64,000 nucleotides of DNA from Alkalinema sp. FACHB-956 (GCF_014697025.1 NZ_JACJRC010000002.1:248001-312000), one strand, 5' to 3'; numbered from the stretch's first letter, positions 37,965 to 47,902 are shown. A program made the numbers and translations. Notes: a model not told the origin generated them from the letters alone.

Positions 37965-39488
37965 ATGTCTGAAGCCTTTTACGGGTCGGTTGACTCCTGC
38001 AATCACCCATTGCCTCCCGATCGCACGTCCATGCCCTTAGTGGAGCAGTTACAGCAGTGCGCAGGCCGGAGCTACGCCCCCTTCCATACACCGGGTCATA
38101 AGCGGGGGAAGGGGGTTTCGGCTGAATTTCGATCGTTGCTGGGAGAGGCGGCTTTCTGTGCCGATCTGCCCGAACTGCCAGAACTGGATAATCTGTTTAA
38201 CCCAGAAGGGGTTATTCAACAGGCCCAAGCGTTAGCGGCTGAAGCCTTTGGAGCCGATCGCACCTATTTTCTAGCCAATGGTTCAACGGCGGGATTGCTG
38301 GCTGCGATTTTGGCAACCTGCCGACCAGGGGACAAAGTAATTCTGCCGCGCAATGTCCATAGATCGGTGATTTCTGGATTGATTTTGGCGGGAGCTGTTC
38401 CGGTCTTTGTGTTACCGGACTACGACAGTGCCGTAGACATTGCCCATGGTGTTGCCCCTAGCACGATCGCGCAAGCTCTGGCAGCCCATCCCGATAGTCA
38501 GGCGGTTTTACTCGTTTCCCCCACCTACTACGGCACCTGTAGCGATGTGGCAGCCATTGCCCAACTGGTTCATCAATGGGGCTTACCGTTGATTGTTGAC
38601 GAAGCCCATGGAGCCCATTTTGCATTCCATCCAGCGTTACCCATTGCAGCATTACGGGCAGGGGCCGATCTGGTTGTTCAGTCCACCCACAAAACCCTAG
38701 CTGCCCTGACTCAGGCTTCCATGCTGCATTTGCAGGGTGATCGCGTGTCGCCCGATCGGATTGCCCAAGCGTTGCAACTCGTGCAGTCCACCAGCCCAAA
38801 CTATCTCCTGCTGGCCTCCTTGGATGCAGCCCGAATGCAGATGGCAACCCAAGGGCAAGCGCTGCTCGATCGCACCCTTCACCTCGCCAATGATGCCCGA
38901 TCGCGAATTGCCCAAATTCCTGGACTACAAGTCCTGGGGATTGATCGGGCCACTACGCCGGGATTTGTTGCCCTTGATGCCACACGATTAACCGTTATCG
39001 TGACAGGCTTAGGCATTGACGGATTTGCGGCGGATGAAATTCTACATCAGGAACTGGGGGTGACCTGTGAGCTTCCTTCGATGCATCACCTCACGTTCAT
39101 CATTACCCCTGGCAATTCCCAGGCGGATCTCGATCGCCTCGTCACCGCGTTAGACACTTTGTCCCAACGATGTCGCGCTGCTGCCCAGGTGACCTCAGCC
39201 CGATCGCTACCAACCTTTCCCACAACAAATTTGCAGCACCCAACTGCCTATTCCCCACGGGATGCATTTTTCGCACCGAGCCAAAAATGTGCCATCGCCG
39301 AAGCGATCGGATACCCCAGTGCGGAACTGGTTTGTCCCTATCCACCGGGAATTCCTGTTCTAATGCCAGGGGAAATGATTACTACAGCGGCGATCGAATA
39401 TTTACAACATATTCAAGCGATCGGTGGATTTATCACAGGTAACAGTGATCCCGAATTAAATTATTTACAAGTAATTATGGAAAAATAA
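37965..39488 (+). CDS. Orn/Lys/Arg decarboxylase-family PLP enzyme
   Basis: A fold-type I PLP enzyme of 507 residues, related to the short arginine/lysine decarboxylases (SpeA-type of Gram-positives). FHTPGHKRGKG, LANGSTAGLLAAILA (cofactor phosphate), IVDEAHGAHFAFHP (PLP Asp) and STHKTLAALTQASML (Schiff-base Lys) are seen, followed by the C-terminal decarboxylase domain ending CPYPPGIPVLMPGE. Likely reaction: decarboxylation of a basic amino acid for polyamine synthesis, which could feed the homospermidine-type enzyme at 11.4 kb. Start is uncertain: ATG 37965 or ATG 38031. Confidence 0.9.
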   Translation: MSEAFYGSVDSCNHPLPPDRTSMPLVEQLQQCAGRSYAPFHTPGHKRGKGVSAEFRSLLGEAAFCADLPELPELDNLFNPEGVIQQAQALAAEAFGADRTYFLANGSTAGLLAAILATCRPGDKVILPRNVHRSVISGLILAGAVPVFVLPDYDSAVDIAHGVAPSTIAQALAAHPDSQAVLLVSPTYYGTCSDVAAIAQLVHQWGLPLIVDEAHGAHFAFHPALPIAALRAGADLVVQSTHKTLAALTQASMLHLQGDRVSPDRIAQALQLVQSTSPNYLLLASLDAARMQMATQGQALLDRTLHLANDARSRIAQIPGLQVLGIDRATTPGFVALDATRLTVIVTGLGIDGFAADEILHQELGVTCELPSMHHLTFIITPGNSQADLDRLVTALDTLSQRCRAAAQVTSARSLPTFPTTNLQHPTAYSPRDAFFAPSQKCAIAEAIGYPSAELVCPYPPGIPVLMPGEMITTAAIEYLQHIQAIGGFITGNSDPELNYLQVIMEK

Positions 39489-39601
39489 TTGCTCGTCCTT
39501 CATCATAGTCCTTCATCATGGTTCCTCATCATAGTCAATTCTGGATCCCGCAGTGATGGACTGGCAAGCGTCAAGCAGCGGTCGATCGTTGATTGAACTA
39601 C

Positions 39602-39639
39602 AAAAAACCTAGCATTCTCAATAGCTGGAGAATACTAGG
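39602..39639 (-). terminator. Rho-independent terminator for the 39710 gene
   Basis: An imperfect 12-bp stem, CCTAGCATTCTC (39608-39619) with GAGAATACTAGG (39628-39639), one mismatch, 8-base loop. On the minus strand it is followed by a T-run (complement of 39602-39607). Confidence 0.78.
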
Positions 39640-39709
39640 TCTGATTGTCGGATGATTAGCGATCAGATGCTATTCGGTTGGGCTGACCTGTGAGTGATTC
39701 TATCGTGCC

Positions 39710-40558
39710 TTACTTCACAACAACAGTGCCGTTCGCTACAGCCGATCGACTCACTTGATTGGTCATCAGAACTTCGAGCCCTTCAATCCGCTCACTCATC
39801 AGGTTGAGAGCCTGCTGCAAACTATCTCCTTGGGCTGCAACGGGAGCCATCCGCCCAGGATCAACCCCTGGATTGCGGGTCAGCAGGGCTGGATTTTCTT
39901 GGATTTGACGCAGCAAATCGGGATCCAACTCCAAGAGATCCGGCGAGAGGATGGGGGGACGACCGATCGGGAAGTTGATCTGGGCTAGCGTGATTTGGGA
40001 ACCGCCAGTGGCCGTGGGTAACCCATAGGCCAGTTGGTCGAAGTCCTCGCGGGTGCGGGCGGCAGGGGCAGGGGGGACCGGGGGAACGGTGTAACCCTTG
40101 GGTAGAAAGGTGCCCCGTTGTTGTGGCGTGACCAGTAGGTTAAAGCTATTGGAACCAAAGGGGGATGCCAGAGACAGCGTGGCATAGCCTCGAACTTCCA
40201 CATTGGCATTTTCTACGACACTTTTTTGGGTGACGTCCGGTTGCAGGATAAATAATCCCGTGTCACCGGGTTCGATCGTAAAGGTATAGGTCCGGCTCGT
40301 TGCCCCCGATAGGGTTGGGATGAGCAAGCTATTTGTGCCATTGGCATCCAGAAAGGCTAATAGAGGTTGGCTATTTAAATCAACCGATTGGGCTCGGAAA
40401 TTAAGCCGTAAGCGAGCTGCAACGCTAGTATTGAGGTTCGTAATCGTTAAAAAATAGCCTTGAACGATCGTCCGACCTGCACCCAAAATATCGGCTTCAG
40501 GTTGTACGAGGGGCTTAACGAGCAATTCATAGTTGGATACAACTGAGGAAATAGCCAT
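39710..40558 (-). CDS. Lineage-specific protein of unknown function
   Basis: 282 residues from ATG 40558, which has GGAG upstream. There is no signal peptide or membrane segment. Residues 1-140 look beta-rich, with a repeated jelly-roll-like pattern (GYFLTITNLNTSVAARLRLNFRA; GYATLSLASPFGSNSFNLLVTP). The middle is Pro-rich (about 160-225), and a short C-terminal amphipathic helix (LQQALNLMSERIEGLEVLMTNQV) could oligomerise. I do not recognise the family; a structural or adhesin-like role is possible. Confidence 0.7.
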   Translation of the reverse strand: MAISSVVSNYELLVKPLVQPEADILGAGRTIVQGYFLTITNLNTSVAARLRLNFRAQSVDLNSQPLLAFLDANGTNSLLIPTLSGATSRTYTFTIEPGDTGLFILQPDVTQKSVVENANVEVRGYATLSLASPFGSNSFNLLVTPQQRGTFLPKGYTVPPVPPAPAARTREDFDQLAYGLPTATGGSQITLAQINFPIGRPPILSPDLLELDPDLLRQIQENPALLTRNPGVDPGRMAPVAAQGDSLQQALNLMSERIEGLEVLMTNQVSRSAVANGTVVVK

Positions 40559-40752
40559 TCTTGTCAATCTCCAGGATTAAATAAATGGATGGATTGTCGT
40601 TCGATTGGGGTAATGCCATCCGGGATGTTTTTAGTGTCGTCGCCGATCGAACCCTTTGACAGTACCCGCGTGGGTGATTCCTTAAATTTTTATGAATGTC
40701 AATATGGAGAAATCTTTCCGATGCATAAGCTGCGTAACGTTGCTATATAACG

Positions 40753-41760
40753 ATGATGGATAACGCTGTATCGATCGAACCACAATTTCAACGGCTTTCT
40801 TCTAGCTGGGTTGCGATTCATCCCCATCCTAAGGGAATTATTCAATTTATTGGTGGTGCATTCTTTGGTTCGTTTCCAACCTTGAGTTACCAGTATTTTC
40901 TAAAGCAGCTTTTTCAAGCAGGATATACAATCATTTCTCTGCCCTTTCGGTTTACGTTTAACCATTGGTCAGTGGCTCTGGATTTGTTGGAAGAACACTA
41001 TGCGGTTCGCTTGGGAATCATTGAACAGTTGGCAGAACTACCGGATAAACCCGATCGGGCTTACGACTACCGCCCCTATTTAGCAGCGTCCAATTATTGT
41101 TGGGTTGGGCATAGTCTAGGCTGTAAATACATTGCCTTGCTGGAATTGCTCAATGATGGTTCGGATCAGGTTTTGCAGGATATGGCAGCGATCGCGGATG
41201 CCCAATCTGAAACCCAAATGATCCAGTACCGCTTACAACAGATGGGCGAGCGGTTAGAACAACGGTTACAAAGTTTGCCAATTTGCGCAACGTTATCGGT
41301 CGCAGCGATGCCCGTGGGAATTACCGACCAAGCGTCATTACTCCTCGCGCCTGTCATCCAGGACTTAAACGCGGCTATTCCCCTACCCTTTCTCCAGCGG
41401 GCTTTCCAGAATGTCGGCTTGCAAGTTTTGCCCACCGTGGAACAAACCTATCAACTCATCGATCGCAGTCAGTCATTTAATCTGACTCGGTTGATTACCT
41501 TTGATGCCGATAAACTCGCGATCGAAACCTGCGATCGCTTGCTCCAGAGACATCCCAACGCACTCTTTCAGGCCCTAAAAGGGAAACATTTGGAACCCGT
41601 TGGCATTCAGTTAGGGCGTTCCATCGTGGATTTTAATCCGCTGGATAAATGGAGTGAACCGATCGTCGATCGGGCATTGGAACCCGTTGTCATAGGTGCT
41701 CTGGAAGCACTACAGCAGATCCAAACTCAAGTCATCCAGCCGACCCTCATTAGACAGTGA
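40753..41760 (+). CDS. DUF1350 family alpha/beta-hydrolase-like protein
   Basis: A 335-residue cyanobacterial and plastid-conserved protein. IHPHPKGIIQFIGGAFFGSFPTLSY opens the hydrolase-like core, and a GHSLGCKYIALLE nucleophile-elbow-like motif is present with Ser. A conserved central insert (about 130-175) is predicted helical. DUF1350 relatives are found in chloroplasts; enzymatic activity has not been established to my knowledge. The terminator at 41783-41829 separates it from the convergent gene. Confidence 0.88.
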   Translation: MMDNAVSIEPQFQRLSSSWVAIHPHPKGIIQFIGGAFFGSFPTLSYQYFLKQLFQAGYTIISLPFRFTFNHWSVALDLLEEHYAVRLGIIEQLAELPDKPDRAYDYRPYLAASNYCWVGHSLGCKYIALLELLNDGSDQVLQDMAAIADAQSETQMIQYRLQQMGERLEQRLQSLPICATLSVAAMPVGITDQASLLLAPVIQDLNAAIPLPFLQRAFQNVGLQVLPTVEQTYQLIDRSQSFNLTRLITFDADKLAIETCDRLLQRHPNALFQALKGKHLEPVGIQLGRSIVDFNPLDKWSEPIVDRALEPVVIGALEALQQIQTQVIQPTLIRQ

Positions 41761-41782
41761 GGAGGTTTGATGGATAACCATC

Positions 41783-41829
41783 AAAAAGCTGTTGTCGCAG
41801 GCATTGACTCAACCCCCAACGACAACAGC
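41783..41829 (-). terminator. Terminator for the 41936 gene
   Basis: A perfect 10-bp stem, GCTGTTGTCG (41788-41797) with CGACAACAGC (41820-41829). On the minus strand it is followed by a T-run (complement of 41783-41787). The loop is long (22 bases), which lowers confidence. Confidence 0.65.
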
Positions 41830-41935
41830 CATCCTTTCTACAGACTATAGACCTGCATTTGCCAATCCAGCGTGAGCTTGGTCACCCCCATAGGCTATGC
41901 CGTCGATCAACGTTCTCGCCAATCCACTGGCTGGC

Positions 41936-42940
41936 CTAAAACGGAATCTGACTCAAATTCGGTTGCATTTTCGATGGCAGAGACTTGAGATATTTCAAAA
42001 ACGCAAACAACTCTGCCTCGGTCAACTCCGCCCGCGTCCGCTTGCCATAGGTTTCTTGAAGATAGGCGCTTCCCTGCTTCTTCGTCCAACCGATCCGATC
42101 GATCTCCGCCCCAATTTGCGCGATCGCATCCGACAAATCCATCGGGGGTTCCGCAGGCTCCGCAGCCATAAACGCTGGCTCCTCCTCCGGAATATATTCA
42201 TACTCCATTGGTTCAAACGCCTCCACCGGCAAATCCATCGGTAAATCCATGGCGCTCGCGCCTGGGATGGCAGCCACGAGCGGGGATACTGAACTCGCAA
42301 CAGTGACCTCCGCCTCCCGATCCAACACGGCTACCGACGCGATCGGATCCTCTGGATTCCCCTTCTCCAGCTTGGCCTTCTCCGCCTTGGTCTTGCGCTT
42401 CGGCGTCGCAGAATTGGCCCCCGGTTCAGCATTCACCCCGCTATCCCCACTGGCAGCTCGGCTAGTAACTCCACTGGTTGCTCCACTAGCAACCCCAGGG
42501 ATCCCCTTGGCAACCGAGACATCCACCCCTGGCCTTGCGATCGAACCTGCGATCGGCCCAGCAACCTCGGCGATATCTGCCATGGGAACCGCCATCGATG
42601 ACATATTCGATGACACATTCGATGATACATAGGGAGCCGTCGCCGAAATGCCCAACACCGCCAACACCCGAATCCGGGCCCGATCCTCCGCCGCCTCCAC
42701 CGTAGACGCACTCGCCAGGGCAGAGGCCAAAGCACGCCCCTCCACTTCCACGATCGCCTTCACAATAAACTGGTCACCCTGGGCTTGCACCAGATCCGAC
42801 AGCAAGCAGCCCGTTGCGTAATGGGCCCGGAGTTGATTCAACAGCGCTTGACTGGATAAAACCGCACGGAAATTGGAAACGGATTCAGCGGAACTTGCAG
42901 CCGCTAACGGCGTTGTGGGAGCAGTTGCCAACATATTCAT
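41936..42940 (-). CDS. Conserved cyanobacterial protein, low-complexity middle
   Basis: About 334 residues from ATG 42940. The N-terminal domain (about 20-100, SQALLNQLRAHYATGCLLSDLVQ to AEDRARIRVLAVLGI) resembles a double-stranded RNA-binding-like alpha/beta unit seen in conserved cyanobacterial proteins. A long Ala/Ser/Val/Pro-rich disordered middle (about 105-260) includes a basic patch (PKRKTKAEKAKLEK). The C-terminal domain (about 275-330, IGWTKKQGSAYLQETYGKRTRAELTEAELFAFLKYL) looks like a small helical recognition module. Function unknown. The frame remains open to 43156, but those 72 codons lack similarity to relatives I recall. Confidence 0.75.
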   Translation of the reverse strand: MNMLATAPTTPLAAASSAESVSNFRAVLSSQALLNQLRAHYATGCLLSDLVQAQGDQFIVKAIVEVEGRALASALASASTVEAAEDRARIRVLAVLGISATAPYVSSNVSSNMSSMAVPMADIAEVAGPIAGSIARPGVDVSVAKGIPGVASGATSGVTSRAASGDSGVNAEPGANSATPKRKTKAEKAKLEKGNPEDPIASVAVLDREAEVTVASSVSPLVAAIPGASAMDLPMDLPVEAFEPMEYEYIPEEEPAFMAAEPAEPPMDLSDAIAQIGAEIDRIGWTKKQGSAYLQETYGKRTRAELTEAELFAFLKYLKSLPSKMQPNLSQIPF

Positions 42941-43499
42941 ACTGTTTGTGGTAGGTAAGGACAGACAGTTTCTGCGATCGCAGTTCGCGGGAAGATTTGA
43001 ATCAGAACGATCGGACTCAATAGCCAACCCCAAAATTGATCCCAGAAAATGATCAGTTATTTTAGGCTCAAGCGTAACGGATCTTAGCGCCTTTAAAACA
43101 ATTTCCTGAAAAATCTCCGAATCCTGATCCCATCCTCGTAATCCATTCGCCATCACAGCTGGGGCCTAATCGCCTCGATCGTCCCCAGATCCCATTCCAT
43201 AGCCCGACCCGTCATTCTCCCTACCCCATTCAGGAGGTTCTTGAGGGATCCATGACTTAGTTGCCTGTTTCTTGGCCCATGATCTTGGCCCATGATCTTG
43301 GCCTACTGTCTCAGCCCATTGCCACCGATTTGGCATCTTTGGCGTCTTTGGCATTGACTTGTCATCGACTTGTCATCGACTTGTCATCGACTTGTCATCG
43401 ATAAGGTTGTTCACGCTACCCGCACAATCCGGTCACAGTTGTTATAGTTAAGGCTTAAAGATTTTCTTAATAAAATCCGGGGGCGAGAGATAAAGCAAA
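42941..43499. other. Spacer upstream of phoU with tandem repeats
   Basis: Contains an 11-bp repeat (43352-43406), TTGGCCCATGATC duplications near 43272-43304, and, close to phoU, TTAA-bearing words at 43448-43470 that weakly resemble a Pho box. No gene is called, though the upstream gene's frame runs open to 43156. Confidence 0.5.
43352..43406. repeat. 11-bp tandem repeat upstream of phoU
   Basis: CATCGACTTGT occurs at 43363-43373, 43374-43384 and 43385-43395, with diverged copies at 43352-43362 and 43396-43406. Confidence 0.93.
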
Positions 43500-44174
43500 A
43501 TGGTGTTTAAAAATGCATCGATGGCAGGTCAAGAACCAATGCGGGTTAACTTTGAGCGGCAGCTCAAGCGGGTTCAGCGAGACGTTCTCAAAATGGGTGC
43601 GCTGGTGGAGAACTCCTGTTGTCTGGCACGGCAAGCCCTATTTGATGGCGACTTAGATGCTGCTGACCAGATTAATCTTCAAGATAAAGAAATCGATAGT
43701 CTATATAAGCAGATTGAACTTGACTGTGTAAACTTGATCGCCCTCCAGTCTCCGGTTGCCCAGGATCTCCGCCTCCTGAGTGCCATGATGCAACTGGTGC
43801 GTGATTTGGAAAGAATTGGGGACTATGCCAAGAATCTGGGCGAAGTTGCCGTTCGCCTGTTCCCCTACGAAAATCCACCCCACCTGGATCAAGTCCAAGT
43901 CATGTTCGATCGCTGTCGCGCGATGCTAGCCATGAGCTTGGCGGCCCTTTCGGATCTGGATGCTGAATCTGCCCAAGAAATGAAGCTCAAGGACGACACG
44001 ATCGATTCAGATTACGAGATGCTCTATAACCTACTGACCTATCGCACTGAGGTTCAGGGAGTGATTGAGCCGATCGTCCTCCTTGTCCTAGCGATCCGTC
44101 ACCTCGAACGCATTGCTGACCATGCCACCAACATCGGCAAGCGGGTGTCCTACATCGTTACCGGGCAGCGCTAA
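43500..44174 (+). CDS. phoU: Phosphate signalling complex protein PhoU
   Basis: A 224-residue cytosolic adaptor linking the PstSCAB transporter to the PhoR-type sensor (SphS in cyanobacteria) and repressing the Pho response when phosphate is plentiful. Two PhoU three-helix repeats are clear: DLDAADQINLQDKEIDSLY in the first and DAESAQEMKLKDDTIDSDYE in the second, each with the acidic metal-binding motif, and each followed by RDLERIGDYAKNLGE or RHLERIADHATNIGK. No pst genes are in the window, so it is a stand-alone phoU. A degenerate repeat (GGGCAGCG) flanks the stop. Confidence 0.96.
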   Translation: MVFKNASMAGQEPMRVNFERQLKRVQRDVLKMGALVENSCCLARQALFDGDLDAADQINLQDKEIDSLYKQIELDCVNLIALQSPVAQDLRLLSAMMQLVRDLERIGDYAKNLGEVAVRLFPYENPPHLDQVQVMFDRCRAMLAMSLAALSDLDAESAQEMKLKDDTIDSDYEMLYNLLTYRTEVQGVIEPIVLLVLAIRHLERIADHATNIGKRVSYIVTGQR

Positions 44175-44777
44175 GCCTGTGTCACTGGGCAGCGTGATAA
44201 AGCCCGTTGTAGAGGCTGAGGGCAGCTGAGGGGGTGCTGGAGGGTGCTGGGGGTAACTAGACAGCGCTAGACAGCGCAGCACCTGCGAAGACGGCGTTAG
44301 GCCCCTCTCAGCTCTCTGCTCGGCCTTCTTTCAGCCTGATCTTCTTTCAGCCTGAGTTCATCTCGGTCAATCAACATTTCCAGAGATCCAACAGACCCGT
44401 CTTGGATCTTTTGTGGCGATCGGGTTGACAGAGCGATCGGGTCTGAGGAACGATTATATAGACAGTGCGGAAGCTCCGGATCCGTGAGTATCCGCTTCTG
44501 CTGGACAGGAATATTGTGTTGTTCTGCCCTAGGCAAAGCATAATATTTGGGATTGCAGAAGCACTGCTGGGGAAGATGCTTCAGTGAGCGTGTAGCCCAA
44601 TCGGCTTGGATGTTGTGCCGCCAATAGTTTGCAGAGAGTTGCAACCGCCAAACTCCTATGCAATCTAGAACTGGATGGGTGTTTTCTAACCGAGGTGATC
44701 GCTTGCCGACTGTGCTGAAGTGCCCCGGACTAGGGTGATGCCGCAAGCAAACCATCAACTAAGGACAGATCGCTACA
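44175..44777. other. Spacer between phoU and the RNase gene
   Basis: About 600 bases with no supported gene. A 153-codon minus frame (44297-44758) has no recognisable domain and is probably chance. G-rich GGGTGCTGG repeats occur near 44232-44252, and AGACAGCGC is doubled near 44260-44277. Confidence 0.5.
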
Positions 44778-47141
44778 ATGGATTTTTCGATCGCCGAACT
44801 CTTGGCCAATCTGGATGAGGACAAACTCGTTGCCCCAAAAACCCTAGAGAATAAGCTGGAGTGTCAAACGGACAACGATATTCGCAAGTTACAGATTGCA
44901 CTGGATGCCCTAGAGAAAATAGGCGTTGTTGAGAAAGAACGAGGCAAATATCGTCGGCTGGCGGAAGAGGGGGTCGTAGAAGGAAAGCTACGGTGCTCCA
45001 GTAAAGGCTTCTGTTTTGCCATTCAAAACTCGGAAGAGTCCGAGGATGTCTACATTCGTGAAAGCCAACTCAACACCGCCTGGAACGGCGATCGGGTCCT
45101 AGTACGTGTCACCAAAGAAGGTAGCCGCCGTCGCAGTCCTGAAGGCGAAGTGCGTTTGATTCTGGAACGGGCCAATCCCTCCATTTTGGCGCGGCTGAAA
45201 AAATTAGAAGACGGATCCTTTAGGGCCGTTCCCCTGGACGATCGGCTGTTGTTTGAAGTCATTTTGGAAGAAAGCGACTTCGACCTTGACGAAGCTCTCG
45301 ATCAACTGGTGCATGTGGAAGTTCTGCGCTATCCCCTCGGTAGTACAGGCCCGATCGGTCAGGTGGCGGAACTCCTTGGTACCGACGACGAAGCCGACGA
45401 CATCAAAATTGTTTGCTGCAAGCATGACCTGCCCCGCAGCTTCCCCGATCATGTCCTAGCTGCGGCCAAAGCCCTGCCTAACAAAATTGCTAAGGCTGAA
45501 CTCAAACAGCGCATTGACTATCGCGACGTGCCGACGATCACCATCAAGGCCCATAGCGAAGACAGCGCCGATGATGCCATCACCCTAGAAGAACTGGAAG
45601 ATGATACCTGGCAATTGGGGATCCACATTGCCGATGTGGCCCACTACGTCCAACCGGGGACGCCCCTCGATCGGGTGGCCCAGCGGCGCGGGGTGTCGAT
45701 CTACCTGGGCGAGACCGTCATTCCCATGCTGCCGGAAGCCATTACGGATAACCTCTGCTCCTTGCAACCGGGCAAAGATCGCCTAGCGGTCTCCGTCCTG
45801 CTCAACCTGAATGATGAAGGGGAAGTGCTGGAGTACGAAATTCAGCCCACGGTGATTCAAGTCGATTACCAGTTGAGCTACGAGCAAGCCGAGGCCATTC
45901 TTGCGGAGGAAGAGTCCAAGGAACTGGAAGCCTTTGAACCGATCGCGGATATGCTAGTCAACCTCGATCGCCTCAGCCATGCCATTAAGGAACAGCGGCG
46001 ATCGCGGGGAGCCTTTGAACTGAACCTGCCCGAGAAAATCTACGCCCGTGCCGACGCGATCGAGACCCCGGAGGAAGCCGCGAAATACACCTTCAGCAAA
46101 TTCCACTACGACGACGAAGGGGCCTTGGGGGCAGTCGTTCTTTCCCCCAGCTTGCCCATCCACTCCATGGTGGTGGAACTGATGCTGTTGGCCAACCAAA
46201 CCGTGGCCCAACATCTGCAAGCGTTGGAGTTGCCAGCGGTCTATCGCGTCCATCCTTCACCGGACTTAAATGCGGTTCAAGACTTGATGAAATTAGTTGC
46301 GGGCATGGGCATCAATCTCACTTTGGAGAATGACGAAGAAGTCTCTCCCCTCGACTTCCAAAACTTCACCCGGCGCTTTGCTGAATCGGGGTCGGAGCGG
46401 GTGCTCACCTACCTGTTGCTGTCCACCCTCAAACCGGCCTTCTACAGCACTACGGCCAAGCCTCACTTTGGGCTGGCCCTAGAACAGGGGTACGTGCACT
46501 TCACATCCCCGGTACGGCGGTATCCTGACCTGCTGATCCATCGCACTCTCCATGCCATGTTCGAGGAAGGTCGCGATCGCAAATCGGCGCGATCGAAGGA
46601 GGGCGTGGATATTCGCCACAGTTCCTGCCATGGTGAAATCACCTGGAACGTGCTTCCAGACAAGTTGCAACAGGAACTGGCTTCCCACTTTGAACTCGTT
46701 GTGGCCCACCTCAGCGAGCGGGAAAAGGTGGCCCAGGATGCCGAGAACGACCTGGAAGGCTTGAAAAAAGCGGAGCTGATGAAGGAACGCACGGGAGAAA
46801 TCTTCCACGGCGTCATCACAGGCGTTCAGTCCTACGGGTTGTTTGTGGAAATTGAGGAATTACTGGTGGAGGGCTTAGTCCATGTCAGTTCCCTCAAGGA
46901 TGACTGGTATGAATTCCGATCGCGCCAGCAAACCTTGGTAGGTCGCAAAAACCGCAAGCAGTTCCGCCTCGGCGATCGCATCGAAGTCCAAGTCAAGAGC
47001 GTAGACTACTACCGTCAACAGATAGATTTGGTGGCAGTCAGTGGTGGTAGCACGGCCAGCGAAGATATCTTCCTTTCGCCTGATGATGATGACGACGATC
47101 GGGGGAGTTTTGACAATGATTTCGATGGGGATGATGAATAA
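44778..47141 (+). CDS. RNase R/RNase II-family 3'-5' exoribonuclease (VacB/Zam type)
   Basis: A processive exoribonuclease of 787 residues. N-terminal helix-turn-helix-like region (about 1-62), cold-shock-type OB fold (about 66-130, GKLRCSSKGFCFAIQN), the catalytic RNB domain (about 245-600) with the acidic cluster DDAITLEELEDDTWQLGIHIADVAHYV and late SPVRRYPDLLIHR, then an S1 domain (about 675-755, GVITGVQSYGLFVEIEELLVEGLVHVS) and an Asp-rich tail. Length and N-terminus resemble the Synechocystis Zam (acetazolamide-resistance) RNase as I recall it. Acts in RNA turnover in the cytosol. Confidence 0.95.
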   Translation: MDFSIAELLANLDEDKLVAPKTLENKLECQTDNDIRKLQIALDALEKIGVVEKERGKYRRLAEEGVVEGKLRCSSKGFCFAIQNSEESEDVYIRESQLNTAWNGDRVLVRVTKEGSRRRSPEGEVRLILERANPSILARLKKLEDGSFRAVPLDDRLLFEVILEESDFDLDEALDQLVHVEVLRYPLGSTGPIGQVAELLGTDDEADDIKIVCCKHDLPRSFPDHVLAAAKALPNKIAKAELKQRIDYRDVPTITIKAHSEDSADDAITLEELEDDTWQLGIHIADVAHYVQPGTPLDRVAQRRGVSIYLGETVIPMLPEAITDNLCSLQPGKDRLAVSVLLNLNDEGEVLEYEIQPTVIQVDYQLSYEQAEAILAEEESKELEAFEPIADMLVNLDRLSHAIKEQRRSRGAFELNLPEKIYARADAIETPEEAAKYTFSKFHYDDEGALGAVVLSPSLPIHSMVVELMLLANQTVAQHLQALELPAVYRVHPSPDLNAVQDLMKLVAGMGINLTLENDEEVSPLDFQNFTRRFAESGSERVLTYLLLSTLKPAFYSTTAKPHFGLALEQGYVHFTSPVRRYPDLLIHRTLHAMFEEGRDRKSARSKEGVDIRHSSCHGEITWNVLPDKLQQELASHFELVVAHLSEREKVAQDAENDLEGLKKAELMKERTGEIFHGVITGVQSYGLFVEIEELLVEGLVHVSSLKDDWYEFRSRQQTLVGRKNRKQFRLGDRIEVQVKSVDYYRQQIDLVAVSGGSTASEDIFLSPDDDDDDRGSFDNDFDGDDE

Positions 47142-47225
47142 ACCAACTCCTCCGAGGGATTTTGGGTCCGTCCATTTTGACTGGCTTAAACCCCTCTGGT
47201 AGACTGCTGGAAATTCATCACATTA

Positions 47226-47246
47226 GGGCACAGCACGTCTGTGCCC
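47226..47246 (+). terminator. Hairpin between the RNase gene and ubiX
   Basis: A perfect 8-bp GC-rich stem, GGGCACAG (47226-47233) with CTGTGCCC (47239-47246), and a 5-base loop, followed by TTCTGC rather than a strong T-run. It could terminate the RNase transcript or form a 5' leader hairpin 26 bp before ubiX. Confidence 0.55.
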
Positions 47247-47272
47247 TTCTGCATCACAGGGAATAGCAAACC

Positions 47273-47902
47273 ATGGCGCGACCTTTGATTTTGGGTGTTT
47301 CTGGAGCTTCAGGGTTAATTTACGCTGTTCGAGCGCTCAAATTTTTGTTAGAAGCTGACTGGCAAATTGAATTAGTGGCCTCTAAGGCTGTCTACATGGT
47401 CTGGTTGGAGGAGGAAGGGATTAAAATGCCCGCCGATCCGTGGCATCAAGAAACTTTCTGGCGGGAAAAATGCGGAGTGATGCACAGCGGAAAACTGACC
47501 TGTCACCCCTTTGGTAACGTGGGTGCCAATATTGCCAGCGGATCCTTTCGGACGGTGGGGATGTTGGTCATGCCCTGTAGCATGAGCACCGTGGGAAAAT
47601 TGGCGGCGGGCCTCAGTTCCGATTTGTTGGAACGGGCAGCGGATGTGCAACTAAAGGAAGGTCGCAAACTGGTGATTGTGCCCCGGGAAACGCCCTTTAA
47701 CCTGATTCATTTACGCAATCTGACCACCTTGGCGGAAGCCGGTGCCAAGATTGTTCCGGCCATTCCGGCTTGGTATAACCATCCTAAAACGATCGAGGAT
47801 TTGGTTGACTTTGTTGTTGCCCGTGCCTTTGATCAACTGGATATCGACTGTGTTCCGATCGAACGTTGGAAAGAAGATCCAACATCCCCTGTCCCTTCCT
47901 AA
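47273..47902 (+). CDS. ubiX: Flavin prenyltransferase UbiX (Pad1 type)
   Basis: Makes prenylated FMN from FMN and dimethylallyl phosphate for UbiD-family decarboxylases, needed for plastoquinone-type quinone synthesis. 209 residues. Seen: LILGVSGASGLIYAVRALKFLL (FMN-binding N-terminus), ASGSFRTVGMLVMPCSMSTVGKLAAGLS and LVIVPRETPFNLIHLRNL, all family hallmarks. Cytosolic dodecamer in characterised members. Confidence 0.96.
   Translation: MARPLILGVSGASGLIYAVRALKFLLEADWQIELVASKAVYMVWLEEEGIKMPADPWHQETFWREKCGVMHSGKLTCHPFGNVGANIASGSFRTVGMLVMPCSMSTVGKLAAGLSSDLLERAADVQLKEGRKLVIVPRETPFNLIHLRNLTTLAEAGAKIVPAIPAWYNHPKTIEDLVDFVVARAFDQLDIDCVPIERWKEDPTSPVPS

Noticed and set aside
44297-44758. 153-codon minus-strand open frame between phoU and the RNase gene
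   Set aside because: Composition is not protein-like (scattered Trp/Cys/His, no hydrophobic pattern), there is no recognisable family, and it fills the likely RNase promoter.
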